This document shows, piece by piece, positions 36,347 through 47,490 of a DNA stretch of 64,000 nt. The position numbers and the translations under genes were made by a program. This DNA comes from Bin87 sp963666415. GTDB taxonomy: Bacteria > Chloroflexota > Dehalococcoidia > Lucifugimonadales > UBA3495. The notes beneath the pieces are model-generated. The model was not told where the DNA came from. It did no database searches and was given only the letters and a program-made list of their open reading frames with translations. Positions within the stretch are counted from its first letter, which is position 1, and the number at the start of each line of letters is the position of its first letter. The stretch spans positions 1,426,001-1,490,000 of the forward strand of contig CAXXPD010000003.1 of assembly GCA_963666415.2 (NCBI GenBank), read 5' to 3'.

Positions 36347-37303
36347 CTATTCCCAGTCCTGGTCTTCGACACGTAAGAACCTGGGCAGTTCATTGGGCTC
36401 AGCATCAGTGTGCAGCATCGGCACGCCGTCCTCAGCATCGGAGCCAGCATCGTCTTCGATCTCGTCGGCCAGGGACGCCACCGCCGTTGACTCTTGCTCT
36501 GCGTCGACCACGAATTCGATCATCTCCGACGAGTCTGCCTCAACCTCGGATGCCGTTGACTCAACCCGGTCGTAATTGAGCGGGTCGGTTTCCGCGTTGG
36601 TCACCGAGGTTCTGGAAGTGGTCGGGAAGGAAACTACATTCCTCAGCGATGGGTGCTGACTCGTTTCCCGAATAATGACGGACAACTTGTCCGCCCGTAT
36701 GGTCACCACGTCAGCGCTGTACCCGTTGCCGCCGTCAATGAGCCTACGCAGGCGGCGCGCCAGGCGGGGTTCCACCAAACCCAGATATTGGCCGTCGCGG
36801 GCGGTAACTACGATGCTGTGGTTTTGCACCGCCAATATCACGGGCTCGCCGGCGGCCACCCGCGCCAACACCGAGGGTTCTCCTCGGCGGCGCAACGTCG
36901 TGGTGCAGGATTCGCCACCCTCGCCGATGAAGTTGCCCGTTGGTTGGGCCCGATTGACGGCGTTCTGGCGTTAGCCGGAGGCTGTAGATTCCAACTTCCG
37001 CAGGCGGGACAGGTTTTTATGGGCAATCGTGTTGGTCGGCGAAAGTCGGCATAGCTCCTCAAGGACACGACCGGCTTCGGCGTAATCGCCCAATTCCATC
37101 AGCGCCTTTGCGAGGCGGTTGCCGGTTTCACAATTTTCCGGGAATAGTTCAAGAATTGCCCGATTCACCTCGACGGCGCGCTCCCAATCTCCGCTCAACG
37201 CCAGTTTGACGGCTTCTTTCCCGAGATTTATCCTGAGCCGAGTGCCACCGGTCGTTTCCCCCGGCGGAATGTCACGGTTTCGCGTAATGTCGTTCGTCAT
37301 CAT
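36347..37303 (-). pseudogene. TPR-domain protein gene with an in-frame stop
   Basis: The start at ATG 37303 (or the adjacent 37300) follows GGAGGAG. The first part has NLGKEAVKLALSGDWERAVE and tetratricopeptide-like helices (AILELFPENCETGNRLAKAL, SPTNTIAHKNLSRLRKLEST). It ends at TAA 36971-36973. The same frame continues without shift as GNFIGEGGESCTTTLRRRGE then PSVLARVAAGEP, SIVVTARDGQYLGLVEPRLA and SVIIRETSQHPSLRNVVSFP, with an acidic tail to 36347. The two halves match one longer family of Chloroflexota proteins as I remember it, so a nonsense mutation is likely. Separate expression of the second half from TTG 36895 is an alternative. The function of the family is unknown. Confidence 0.7.
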
Positions 37304-37382
37304 CAGAGTGATACTCCTCCATGACATGATTGCGAAATGAAAATGATCTCTGTTGGTTATGTTTTTAGAATTACACCGCCGG

Positions 37383-37562
37383 CTAGAAGTCTGGCCGGAA
37401 AGCCATTGGCCGGGTTTCGTACTACGCTAGGCAGACGTATTACAGTCGTATACGGCATGTCAGTGTATGCGATACGTTTCAATAACCCACTATTACATCG
37501 ATAATCGATGTTAATAGAACGACGGTCTGGGGAGAATAGGGGGTTCCCGGCCAGCTTTCTAG
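37383..37562 (-). mobile_element. 180-bp MITE, copy 2
   Basis: This is the inverted second copy of the element at 20047-20225. The ends are CTAGAAGTCTGGCCGGAAA (37383-37401) and, complemented, CTAGAAAGCTGGCCGGGAA (37544-37562). Internal homology includes GTATTACAGTCGTATACGGC, read here on the plus strand. It lies in the gap between the glycosyltransferase and TPR genes and breaks no gene. The remaining 37563-37694 stretch holds nothing I recognise. Confidence 0.87.
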
Positions 37563-37694
37563 GTGCAGGTCAATCGCCTTTCGGTGCAGAATTAAGGGGG
37601 TTTGGCAGTTTTCGGCTGATGTTCCGGAGGGTTCGCGACATCTACGACGCTGGATGCCATTGGAGGCGCGCGAACGGCCAATCATTGACGCCGT

Positions 37695-38438
37695 TCACGA
37701 CGCGGCGTTGTGATTGTTTTGATAAACGCGCGTGAACCATCGCCACCGTACGACCAGCAGGTCGCGCAGCGTGCGCCATCCGTCGCGGAGGGGACGTACC
37801 TTGCTCTCGGTTCGGTAGTGCCATTCGACTCCGACCTCGCCAATCGACAACCCCAGGCGGCGTGCCAGAAATAGCAACTCGGCGTCAAAGGCGAATCCGT
37901 CCAGCGTCTGCAATGGGAACAGGATTTGGGCTGCGGACGCGTTGAACACCTTGAAACCGCACTGGGTGTCTGAGATGCCCGGCACCGCCAGGAATTGCGT
38001 CATCACGTTGAACAGTCTGCCCATGAGCCAACGCCGTAGTGGTTCTCCAATGCGACGCGCGCCCGGAGCCTCACGGGAGCCAATGACAATATCGGTGGTG
38101 GGCGCTTGTGGCGGCAACAACGTTTCGACAAACTCAATGGGCATCGACAAATCGGCGTCGCACAGAAAGCGGTGTTGCCCCTTCGCGGCCAGCATCCCCT
38201 GCTTTACGGCGGAGCCTTTGCCGCGGTGCGGAAGAGTGAGCAAGCGCAAGTTCGCGGTGTGGCTGGCAGCGTTACGCACCACTGCCGCCGTTTCGTCCTC
38301 GCTACCGTCATCGCTGACGATGATTTCCCAGTCGTAGGACTGCCGGTTCAAATACGCGGCAACCTTAACCAGGGTGTCCGGAAGCCTATCCTCTTCATTG
38401 TAGGCCGGGATTACGATCGATAGGTAACAAGTAGACAT
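37695..38438 (-). CDS. Family 2 glycosyltransferase (dolichyl-phosphate glucosyltransferase-like)
   Basis: The 247-residue protein has the GT-A fold motifs of family 2: LSIVIPAYNEEDRLPDTLVK, WEIIVSDDGSEDETAAVV, GKGSAVKQGMLAAKGQ and FLCDADLSMPIEFVE, where DAD is the metal/nucleotide motif. The DTQCGFKVFNASAAQ and RRLGLSIGEVGVEWHYR motifs are typical of the DPG/DPM synthase-like subgroup that transfers a sugar from a nucleotide to a polyprenyl phosphate at the membrane. There is no C-terminal membrane helix. It is the last gene of a minus-strand run and follows aspartate kinase by 21 bases. Confidence 0.87.
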   Translation of the reverse strand: MSTCYLSIVIPAYNEEDRLPDTLVKVAAYLNRQSYDWEIIVSDDGSEDETAAVVRNAASHTANLRLLTLPHRGKGSAVKQGMLAAKGQHRFLCDADLSMPIEFVETLLPPQAPTTDIVIGSREAPGARRIGEPLRRWLMGRLFNVMTQFLAVPGISDTQCGFKVFNASAAQILFPLQTLDGFAFDAELLFLARRLGLSIGEVGVEWHYRTESKVRPLRDGWRTLRDLLVVRWRWFTRVYQNNHNAAS

Positions 38439-38459
38439 CCCGGGAGGCCGGCCACTTTG

Positions 38460-39689
38460 CTAACTGGCGAGGTCCAGCTGGAAGCCCTCGTGCAGCAGGC
38501 GCACCGCATCGTGGGCCCGTTGCTGGTTGATTATGCACGAGATTCGAATTTCCGATGTCGTGATCATATCGATATTGATGCCCCCGTCAGCCAGAATTCG
38601 GAACATTCGAGAGGCGTATCCCGGTGTGTTTTGCATACCGGAACCCACCACGCTGACCGACGCCAGAGTGTCATCACTGATGATCGTGGCAGCGCCCACG
38701 GCGGGTTGCAGGCGTTCGATCTCCCTCAGGGCGCGCGCCAGGTCGGTGGTGGCCACCGTGAAGCTGATGTCGGTGGTCGTGCGGTCGGCGCTGGTGTTCT
38801 GCACAATGGTGTCGACGCTGATGCCAGCCGATGCCAGGGGTTCGAATAGCGCCGCGGCCACGCCGGGCTGGTCGGCCACGCCTTGCACGGTCACTTTGGC
38901 AACGTTGGTTTGATAGGCGATTCCGGTTACTTTGATACGGTCTTCCATGTTCTCTTCATCCGGTGTGGCGTGGATCAGCGTGCCTGGGGCGGTGCTGAAG
39001 CTGGACGCCACGTAGATAGGGACATTATAAACCGCGCCCAATTCGATTGACCTGGGGTGCATCTTGGCGCCGGCAGCAGCAAGTTCGAGCATCTCTTCAT
39101 AACCAACGTCGGTGAGTTTTTGGGCGCCGGCGACGACCCGTGGGTCGGCGGTGTATATTCCCTCAACGTCGGTATAAATATCGCAACGGTCGGCGTCAAG
39201 GGCGGCGGCCAGCGCAACGGCGGTCGTGTCCGAACCGCCTCTCCCCAGCGTCGTGATGTCTTCGTCGGGCGTCAAACCCTGGAATCCCGCTACGATGACC
39301 AAACGGCCGGCCGCCAGCTCTCGCCGCACTCGGTCTGGATCAACTGCACAGATGCGCGCTTTACCGAAGGTGTTGTCGGTGCGAATACCGGCTTGCGCCC
39401 CGCTGAGGCTGATGGCGTCGTAACCGAGGTTACGCAGGGCCATCGAAAGCAGGGTAATCGACACCAGCTCGCCGGTGGACAGCAACAGGTCAAGCTCGCG
39501 CGGGTCGGGTTCCCGGGCGACGGTTTGCGCCAGCTCGATCAATTCGTCGGTGGTGTCGCCCATCGCAGACACCACGGTTACAACCTGGTGCCCCGCATCG
39601 TGTACATCCGCCAACCGCCGGGCGACGTTGACGATTTTTTCCGCGTCGGCAACCGAGCTACCGCCATATTTGTGCACGTACAGTGCCAT
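38460..39689 (-). CDS. lysC: Aspartate kinase
   Basis: Starting at ATG 39689 gives 409 residues: MALYVHKYGGSSVADAEKIV, then VVSAMGDTTDELIELAQ, LSGAQAGI and TTLGRGGSDTTAVALAAALD. Upstream in-frame codons to 39797 overlap thrB and lack the conserved sequence, so they are rejected. The C-terminus has two ACT domains (from about residue 265: KVTVQGVADQPGVAAALFEP and SVVGSGMQNTPGYASRMFRI), the sites of feedback control by lysine and/or threonine. It phosphorylates aspartate at the entry to the lysine, methionine and threonine pathways. The 26-base spacing from thrB suggests a threonine-oriented operon. Confidence 0.95.
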   Translation of the reverse strand: MALYVHKYGGSSVADAEKIVNVARRLADVHDAGHQVVTVVSAMGDTTDELIELAQTVAREPDPRELDLLLSTGELVSITLLSMALRNLGYDAISLSGAQAGIRTDNTFGKARICAVDPDRVRRELAAGRLVIVAGFQGLTPDEDITTLGRGGSDTTAVALAAALDADRCDIYTDVEGIYTADPRVVAGAQKLTDVGYEEMLELAAAGAKMHPRSIELGAVYNVPIYVASSFSTAPGTLIHATPDEENMEDRIKVTGIAYQTNVAKVTVQGVADQPGVAAALFEPLASAGISVDTIVQNTSADRTTTDISFTVATTDLARALREIERLQPAVGAATIISDDTLASVSVVGSGMQNTPGYASRMFRILADGGINIDMITTSEIRISCIINQQRAHDAVRLLHEGFQLDLAS

Positions 39690-39715
39690 CTGGCAAATCG
39701 AAAACGACGACCTGG

Positions 39716-40639
39716 TCAGTCGTTGGACGAAACGGATACCACGTGTGCGCCCAGCTCGGTCGGGGTGGTAACTTCGACCCGACCCTCTACGCCGCACAAC
39801 CGGGCCGCGTCGAACATTTCGTAGGCCACCGTCATTGCACGCTCCTGAGTCAAAGCCATGATGGCGCTGCCGCTGCCAGACAGGAAAACACCCAACGCGC
39901 CGGCGTCGCGAGCTGCTGCAAAAATCACTTTCATCGGCGGAAAAATCGTTTCGCGGTAAGGTTGATGCAGGCGGTCCTGGGTAGCAATTTTCAGGTATTC
40001 CGGTCGGTTGCCTTCCATGGCGGCCACCAGCAAAGCAGCCCTGCTCATATTGTACACCGCGTCGGCGACGCTGATTTCGGCGGGCAGTACCCTCCGGGCA
40101 TCCACGGTGGCGATGCGATTTTCCGGGATGAACAGCACGGCCTGCAATTCCGCTGGAATCCTGATGGGCGCCGTGTATATCTGGTTGTCCTCCATCACGA
40201 CTAACCGGAGCCCGCCATGCACGGCCGCTGCCACGTTGTCCGGATGCCCTTCAATGGTGGCCGCCATTTCGAGCAAGTCGTTGGCGGAGAACGGTTCGTC
40301 CAGCAATGCGTTGGCGGCCACCAGCCCGCCGGCTATAGCGGCCGCGCTGCTGCCCATTCCCCGGCTCAACGGGATACCGTTTTGGCAAACGAGTTCCAGA
40401 GGTGGAATTGGCGTGTCGGCTTCGTCGTACAGGAAAGCCATTGCCCGGTAGGTCAGGTTGTCGGTATCGCCGGCCAACTCGCCTTCACCCTCGCCGTTCA
40501 CCTGCACCGTTGGCGTGCTGCCCGCGGGTAGCGTAGAAACTGTCAAACGGTTCCAAATGTCCAGGGCCATCCCCAGACAGTCGTATCCCGGTCCCAGATT
40601 TGCCGTGGTCGCCGGAGCTCGCACCTCTACGGTAGTCAT
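39716..40639 (-). CDS. thrB: Homoserine kinase
   Basis: From ATG 40639 the protein has 307 residues and begins MTTVEVRAPATTANLGPGYD. It carries the GHMP-kinase ATP-binding motif PLSRGMGSSAAAIAGGLVAA and the C-terminal motif GVFLSGSGSAIMALT. It phosphorylates homoserine on the way to threonine. The longer open frame to 40798 overlaps the upstream phosphatase gene and is not conserved. thrC is not in the window. The 26-base gaps on each side and shared strand support an operon with the phosphatase-like gene and aspartate kinase. Confidence 0.95.
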   Translation of the reverse strand: MTTVEVRAPATTANLGPGYDCLGMALDIWNRLTVSTLPAGSTPTVQVNGEGEGELAGDTDNLTYRAMAFLYDEADTPIPPLELVCQNGIPLSRGMGSSAAAIAGGLVAANALLDEPFSANDLLEMAATIEGHPDNVAAAVHGGLRLVVMEDNQIYTAPIRIPAELQAVLFIPENRIATVDARRVLPAEISVADAVYNMSRAALLVAAMEGNRPEYLKIATQDRLHQPYRETIFPPMKVIFAAARDAGALGVFLSGSGSAIMALTQERAMTVAYEMFDAARLCGVEGRVEVTTPTELGAHVVSVSSND

Positions 40640-40665
40640 ATGTATCACTGCATTGCGCGGGACGG

Positions 40666-41769
40666 TTACGGCAGGACGCGTTCGCTGACGTAACGCCCGA
40701 GGTCGCGATTCTCGTGGAAAGCGAACCCGCCAAAGTCGCCGCCAAACCCGATGATGGGAACCGTGCTTTCGTGGGCCGATCCGTGGGAACGTAACCACGG
40801 CGGTAAAGAAATTTCCCCTGGGTCGCCGAACACAACGTCTTGCGCTCCCGTAACCAGAATGTCGCCCATCCGGTCGGACATTAGCAGGAATCGTTGCGCG
40901 GCCACATCCCGGGGTAGCGCGTCTTCCACTCCGTCAGTGGCCAGCAGCACCCCAACGGCGTCGGCGGTGGCACGCGGGTCATCCAAATGGACGTAAATGC
41001 AACCGCCCAAGTTGGAATGATGCACAACATACTGGTCTTTGATGATGGGGATGGCCTGAGCGGCGATCCCGTGTTTGGCCAGAATCTCGGGCAGGTGGAG
41101 CATACGGCTTTTATCTGACATTCCGTGGTCGGCGGTAATTAGCAACTGCACGTCCGGTACATCGATCGCCAGGCGGCCGATCGCCCCATCCAGGATGGCG
41201 ACATGGCGAGCAGATTCGGGATGATGCGGGCCGTAGGTGTGCATGGCGTAATCGGTGGTGGCGATGAATGCCAGGTCGTAGTGTTCGGTCTGCAAGGCAA
41301 CGCGGGCGGAGTCGATGGTCCAGCCGTTCACCTCCAGCGAATAAACATGCGGCGGTTCGCCGGCGGCCGCAACAGCTTCCGGAGTTGGTTGTTCGGAAGA
41401 ATAGGCCAAGTGTGCATCATCTCCCAGCAGGCGGCGAAGTTTGTCTTTGGAAGCCGCCAGCAGGGATCTTCCTCCGCCGCGGCGGCATTGGGCGAAAATG
41501 GTGTCTGAACAGATGAATTGGCCGGATTCCACGTACTCTTCGATACCAGCTTCCCGATCCAGCCAATAGTTGGACACGATGCCGTGTTGTGCGGGGTAGT
41601 GTCCCGTTACCATCGACGTGTTGTTCACGTTGGTAACGCTGGGCATCATCCCCCCGCCCGTTACCCGAAACCCTTCATTCGCGAGCCGTAGCAGATTGGG
41701 CGCCGGGCAGGTTTCCAGATATTCGGGATCGAGCCCGTCTATCATTACGAGGACGGTGGTGTGAGGCAT
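40666..41769 (-). CDS. Alkaline-phosphatase-superfamily hydrolase, phosphonoacetate-hydrolase-like
   Basis: The 367-residue protein has the metal-binding start VLVMIDGLDPEYLETCPAPN and the nucleophile region MMPSVTNVNNTSMVTGHYPA followed by QHGIVSNYWLDREAG. The SVTNVNN block, with its threonine nucleophile, resembles PhnA phosphonoacetate hydrolase (FTNPNNLSIVTG). Other metal ligands include LAFIATTDYAMHTYGPHHPE and LLITADHGMS. PhnA cleaves the C-P bond of phosphonoacetate. The resemblance is to the active-site block, and other phosphodiesterase or pyrophosphatase substrates remain possible. No phosphonate uptake genes are adjacent; its neighbours are threonine genes and a glycosyltransferase. 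Confidence 0.78.
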   Translation of the reverse strand: MPHTTVLVMIDGLDPEYLETCPAPNLLRLANEGFRVTGGGMMPSVTNVNNTSMVTGHYPAQHGIVSNYWLDREAGIEEYVESGQFICSDTIFAQCRRGGGRSLLAASKDKLRRLLGDDAHLAYSSEQPTPEAVAAAGEPPHVYSLEVNGWTIDSARVALQTEHYDLAFIATTDYAMHTYGPHHPESARHVAILDGAIGRLAIDVPDVQLLITADHGMSDKSRMLHLPEILAKHGIAAQAIPIIKDQYVVHHSNLGGCIYVHLDDPRATADAVGVLLATDGVEDALPRDVAAQRFLLMSDRMGDILVTGAQDVVFGDPGEISLPPWLRSHGSAHESTVPIIGFGGDFGGFAFHENRDLGRYVSERVLP

Positions 41770-41804
41770 TGGTTTATCTCACCTCCGGTCGGTTTTCAAG
41801 CATA

Positions 41805-43109
41805 TTATGCAATTGCGTGCGCCTGTTCTCCGACTTGAAGGTAATCGTGCAGCAGTCGAGGAATCAGAAACCGTTGCCGCACCCGATCCTGCGCGGCGGC
41901 TCCGATGGCGGCCCGCAACTCGGGGTTGTCGAGCAGTTGCGCCATGCGATTCCCGGCTTCCTCCGCGGAATCAACGAGATAGCCGGATTCGCCATCCACG
42001 ATTTGCAACCGGATGCCACCGACATTGCCGCCGATCACGGGCTTGCCCTTCCACATGCCTTCCGACACGGTTAGGCCAAATCCTTCGCGGGTGGATTTCT
42101 GCACCAAAATCAGTGAGTGAGTTTGCAGGGCGTTGACGATTTGGTCGTTGGTGGCGGGCAAGCCGTCCGGCGAGAAGAACATATGAATGTCAGGGTCGTT
42201 GGCGGCGTGCTCGCGTACCGATTCTAACACTGCGGCGCCCTCAGGGTCGTCATCGGCCTGGCTCAAGCCGAGCAGCGCGAGTTGCAGCCCGGGATGGGTC
42301 TGGCGAGCAATCCGGAAAGCGTCTATGACACCCCAGGGGTCTTTCCAGACGTCGAATCGGGACACCTGGGTAACCAGGGGACGGGACACGTCGATACCAA
42401 GGGATCTGATAACTTGGGCAGCGTCATCTGCGGGGATTTTGGCGTTCTTGGCCGTTAATGGGTCAATGGCCGGCGGGGCGATGGAGACGTTCAATCCTTC
42501 GGGTAATCGCTGGGGGACGTAGGATTCCAACGAGCAAACTATCGTACGGTAAGCGCTGGTTAACGGCAGCAATTCATCCAGCAACCACTGATTGGGGTTG
42601 GTCAAGTCAATGTGAACAATCCAGATGCGTGTGGGCGCGATCTCAGGCTTCAAACGGCGACCCAACGGCAACAATTGCGGGTCGTGGAAATACCAAACAT
42701 CAGCCTGCAGATCAGAGTTGTTGATCTCGTCGGCCACATCGTCCAGGCAACCGTAATAGATTGCCAGCTCTTCTTCGGAAAGCTGTCCCTCGGCGCCTTG
42801 CAGCATGTTGTGAATGCGCTTGGTCACGTCGAAAAACCGGATGTCTTTCGGGGTCATCACCAGGCGTTGGGTTTCGACGCCCAAAGCGTTACTGAGCGGA
42901 ATCAGCGAGTGCAACAATTCAGCCACTCCGCCGCCGTAAGCCGTGCTGTTGATATGGATCATTTTTAACCCATTCAACCGATTGCCCAGTTCGGTCAACT
43001 GGTGTGCCGAATCGGCGGGCTGGAGGTCCAGGTACGGCCCTGGTTCTGTTTTCGGATACTGAATTATGTCAATCAAGCCAGCGTTTCCTCCCACGGCTAA
43101 TAACGGCAA
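41805..43109 (-). CDS. treT: Trehalose-synthase-like glycosyltransferase (TreT type, GT4)
   Basis: The 434-residue protein has the GT-B pattern of trehalose glycosyltransferring synthase. Residues about 48-70 read GLKMIHINSTAYGGGVAELL. Later come WYFHDPQLLPL, IWIVHIDLTNPNQWLLDELL, VSIAPPAIDPLTAKN, VTQVSRFDVWKDPWGVIDAF and the C-terminal EREGFGLTVSEGMWKGKPVI-like block (here STREGFGLTVSEGMWKGKP), whose Glu residues bind the sugar nucleotide. Such enzymes make trehalose, a compatible solute, from NDP-glucose and glucose. The start is not certain; the ATG at 43109 gives a normal length. Neighbours on the same strand are uppP and the PhnA-like gene. Confidence 0.8.
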   Translation of the reverse strand: MPLLAVGGNAGLIDIIQYPKTEPGPYLDLQPADSAHQLTELGNRLNGLKMIHINSTAYGGGVAELLHSLIPLSNALGVETQRLVMTPKDIRFFDVTKRIHNMLQGAEGQLSEEELAIYYGCLDDVADEINNSDLQADVWYFHDPQLLPLGRRLKPEIAPTRIWIVHIDLTNPNQWLLDELLPLTSAYRTIVCSLESYVPQRLPEGLNVSIAPPAIDPLTAKNAKIPADDAAQVIRSLGIDVSRPLVTQVSRFDVWKDPWGVIDAFRIARQTHPGLQLALLGLSQADDDPEGAAVLESVREHAANDPDIHMFFSPDGLPATNDQIVNALQTHSLILVQKSTREGFGLTVSEGMWKGKPVIGGNVGGIRLQIVDGESGYLVDSAEEAGNRMAQLLDNPELRAAIGAAAQDRVRQRFLIPRLLHDYLQVGEQAHAIA

Positions 43110-43193
43110 ACCGACCGCAATGATACTGGCCGTCGACGACTATGTACACCGGTCTTGTTTGCGGGATGACGTCATTTCTGACCAGCGTCGATG

Positions 43194-44012
43194 TCATCGG
43201 ACTGCTGCGATGATCAGAGTAACGACACCCGCCGCAGCGCTCCATGGTGCAAACCACCAAAGCCGCCCGCTGCGAACCCAGATGACAACCCAGTGCAGCG
43301 TTCCCATTGCGATGGCAAATGTCGCTATAACCATCCCGGCTAATGTAATTGCGGACTGCCACGACGCCACCCAGCGCAGCGGTTCGGGCCAAGTTTGCAC
43401 CGACCAGACAATCGCCGCAGCCAACATAACCGGCGGCGCTAACAGCAACGAAATACGAACCGCACTGTCCCGGCTGAGGCCAAGCCGTAAACCCGCTGCC
43501 ACCGTCAGCCCAGAGCGGGACAATCCCGGCACCACCGATATGCCCTGGGCCAGCCCAACCAGCAAGAATGCCCTCCAGGACAAGGTTGGAAGGATTTCTT
43601 CATCCTTGAAATCATTCCCGCGGGGCGCCGCCACTAGCACCACAGCGTTGACAACCATCATGGCTCCGATGAGCCAGGCAGACAACCACCACCGGTACAC
43701 AACGGTGTGAGCCAATCCCAGCGCTAGCGTTAACGCGATGGCAGCTGTTGCAATTTGGGCGGCAGCGTAGCGGAGGGCGAATCCACGGGGAAGTCCGGGC
43801 TGCCAGACATTCCTGATGGCCAGCCAGTAGGCGCGTCGGTAGTAGAGTATCGCCGCCGTGGCCGTTACCACGTGGAGAACTGCAACCGTAAACAGCCCAT
43901 CCGCCGGCGTCCCGATGATGAGCGCAGTCACTCGCAAGTGCCCGCTGCTGGAAACCGGCAAGAACTCTGTTATCCCCTGCACTATGGCAAAGAGCAGAGC
44001 GGCCAGAAGCAT
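43194..44012 (-). CDS. uppP: Undecaprenyl-diphosphatase
   Basis: The start at ATG 44012 (MLLAALLFAIVQGITEFLPV) gives 272 residues and about eight membrane helices; the longer open frame to 44228 is not conserved and overlaps glmS. The conserved motifs are QGITEFLPVSSSGHL, with the catalytic region and serine-rich loop, and VPGLSRSGLTVAAGLRLGLS. It recycles undecaprenyl pyrophosphate for peptidoglycan and other wall polymers, and confers bacitracin tolerance. It lies downstream of glmS with 40 bases between them, consistent with a shared cell-envelope precursor operon. Confidence 0.93.
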   Translation of the reverse strand: MLLAALLFAIVQGITEFLPVSSSGHLRVTALIIGTPADGLFTVAVLHVVTATAAILYYRRAYWLAIRNVWQPGLPRGFALRYAAAQIATAAIALTLALGLAHTVVYRWWLSAWLIGAMMVVNAVVLVAAPRGNDFKDEEILPTLSWRAFLLVGLAQGISVVPGLSRSGLTVAAGLRLGLSRDSAVRISLLLAPPVMLAAAIVWSVQTWPEPLRWVASWQSAITLAGMVIATFAIAMGTLHWVVIWVRSGRLWWFAPWSAAAGVVTLIIAAVR

Positions 44013-44052
44013 AAAACCGTCGGCCAAAACTGCCCAGCAGACCGAACGAAAA

Positions 44053-45912
<1,860 letters not shown>

Positions 45913-45918
45913 CAGGGA

Positions 45919-47058
45919 TCAACCGCTATCCGGGTCGGAGCCGCGGACGGTCAGCGTAGCGCCGGCGTCGGCAGCATCATCGTCGACCGCAATGGGCCGC
46001 ACGCCATACTCGTTGCCGATGGGTTGTGGGCCACTCAGGTAGTCGCAGTCAAACACGAACGGAGACCTGGCCGCGTCCTGTGCATCGCTGGCTCCCACCA
46101 CAATTTCCATTATGGCGGCGGCCAGGGCGCCCGGGTCGTGGCGCAGGAACACGCCCGGAGCAAGCAACGGCCTTTGGACAATGCGTCCGACTAAGGGCAT
46201 ACAGGCCGGCTCATCCAGGATAACCGGGTATTGGCCGTCGGCAGCATAGCGGTGCAGCAATCGGGGCGGCAGAGGAGTGTTGTTGGCCAGCAGGAAATCC
46301 AGTGGCTGCCGAGTTCCCAGGTATTCGGTTAGCAAGGCGAGAAAATTAGACGCCCGGAACCCGTTGCTTTCACCAGGCTTGGTCATCAGGTTGCACACGT
46401 GAATCTTGACTGCCCTTGACTCGTTGACGGCCTGCGCGACGTCTTCAACGAGCAGGTTGGGAAGTACGCTGGTGTAGATGTCGCCGGGCCCCAGGACTAT
46501 GGCGTCGGCGGCGGCGATGGCCTCGAGCACCGGCGGATACACGTAGGCCTGTGGTTCCAGGTAGATATAGTCGACGCCGACTTCAATTTTGTCGCTGCGC
46601 AGGTCGATGGCAGACTCGCCGATCAACCTGGTGCCATCTTCCAGGCGTGCGCATAACGTGGAGTGCGTCAACGTAACCGGCAGGACATTGCCGCTGATAC
46701 CCAACAGGCGCGCGGCTTCACCGATAGCGGTGATGGTGTTGCCAGTGACTTCAGTCAGAGCGGCCAACAACAGGTTCCCGAAGCTATGGCCGTTCAATCC
46801 GTCGCCAGCGGGGAATCGATATTCGAAGAGTCGGCGCATCAGGTTGCCGTCGTCCGTATCTTCGGCCAACGCCATCAAGCACCGGCGCAAGTCGCCGGGT
46901 GGCAGGTGCCCCATTTCTTCCCGAAGGCGGCCGCTGCTTCCCCCGCTGTCCGTCATGGCAACAACGGCAGTCAGGTTGCAATCCTGGGTTCGAAGGCCGG
47001 TCAGGGTGGTGTGGTTGCCCGTACCGCCGCCGACGACGACAATGTTCATCCTGCTCAT
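45919..47058 (-). CDS. yvcK: Gluconeogenesis factor YvcK-type (UDP-GlcNAc-binding) protein
   Basis: The CofD/YvcK-like protein has the Rossmann start MNIVVVGGGTGNHTTLTGLR, the phosphate loop VAMTDSGGSSGRLREEMGHL and PPGDLRRCLMALAED, with LNGHSFGNLLLAALTEVTGN and LGPGDIYTSVLPNLLVEDVA. YvcK proteins bind UDP-sugars and regulate central carbon and cell-wall metabolism; pairing with glmS here supports a link to UDP-GlcNAc. The start is ambiguous: ATG 47058 or 47049. An upstream ATG at 47082 is also in frame. Length is about 380 residues. The IS110-type element begins 135 bases upstream. Confidence 0.9.
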   Translation of the reverse strand: MSRMNIVVVGGGTGNHTTLTGLRTQDCNLTAVVAMTDSGGSSGRLREEMGHLPPGDLRRCLMALAEDTDDGNLMRRLFEYRFPAGDGLNGHSFGNLLLAALTEVTGNTITAIGEAARLLGISGNVLPVTLTHSTLCARLEDGTRLIGESAIDLRSDKIEVGVDYIYLEPQAYVYPPVLEAIAAADAIVLGPGDIYTSVLPNLLVEDVAQAVNESRAVKIHVCNLMTKPGESNGFRASNFLALLTEYLGTRQPLDFLLANNTPLPPRLLHRYAADGQYPVILDEPACMPLVGRIVQRPLLAPGVFLRHDPGALAAAIMEIVVGASDAQDAARSPFVFDCDYLSGPQPIGNEYGVRPIAVDDDAADAGATLTVRGSDPDSG

Positions 47059-47203
47059 CAGCCAGTCAAAGGGTCGTTGATTGGACATGGAACGAGGCAT
47101 TGCTAGCGCACTGGTTAGAGTACCAGGACGGCTTTGCAACCTGACCAGTATAGGAACGGGTTTCGTAAAGTGTCAACCCGCCAAGCGTCCACGTAACTGT
47201 TCA

Positions 47204-47490
47204 CGTTTGAGGGGACGGAAACGGTTTGCAGTGGAAATACCGTGCTTGGCTGCCCCTCTGTGAGAGGCCTGATGGCCCGTAGATCCCCACAAGTCTTGTA
47301 TGTTGAATGAGGACTTCACAGAGGTGGAGTGGGTGCGGCAGACCGATCAAGTCTTGGTCATCAAAGACCGTTGTTCAGCGAGGGTCGCCGCACCCGTCCC
47401 CAAAGAGCCCGAACAGTTGCCTGGGCCGAATCGAGCCCGCATCGTGCAAGAACGGGCCAGTACTCCACTGGGACTTCATAGGAGGCAATC
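47204..47490 (+). ncRNA. Candidate bridge-RNA region of the IS110 element
   Basis: The 287-base noncoding stretch between the left end and the transposase ATG is where IS110-family elements encode the bridge RNA that pairs with target and donor DNA. Paired segments are present, for example TGCCCCTCTGTGAGAGG and GAGGACTTCACAGAGGTGGA, but I could not fold it or locate guide loops by eye. GGAGG at 47480-47484 is the ribosome site of the transposase. Confidence 0.4.
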
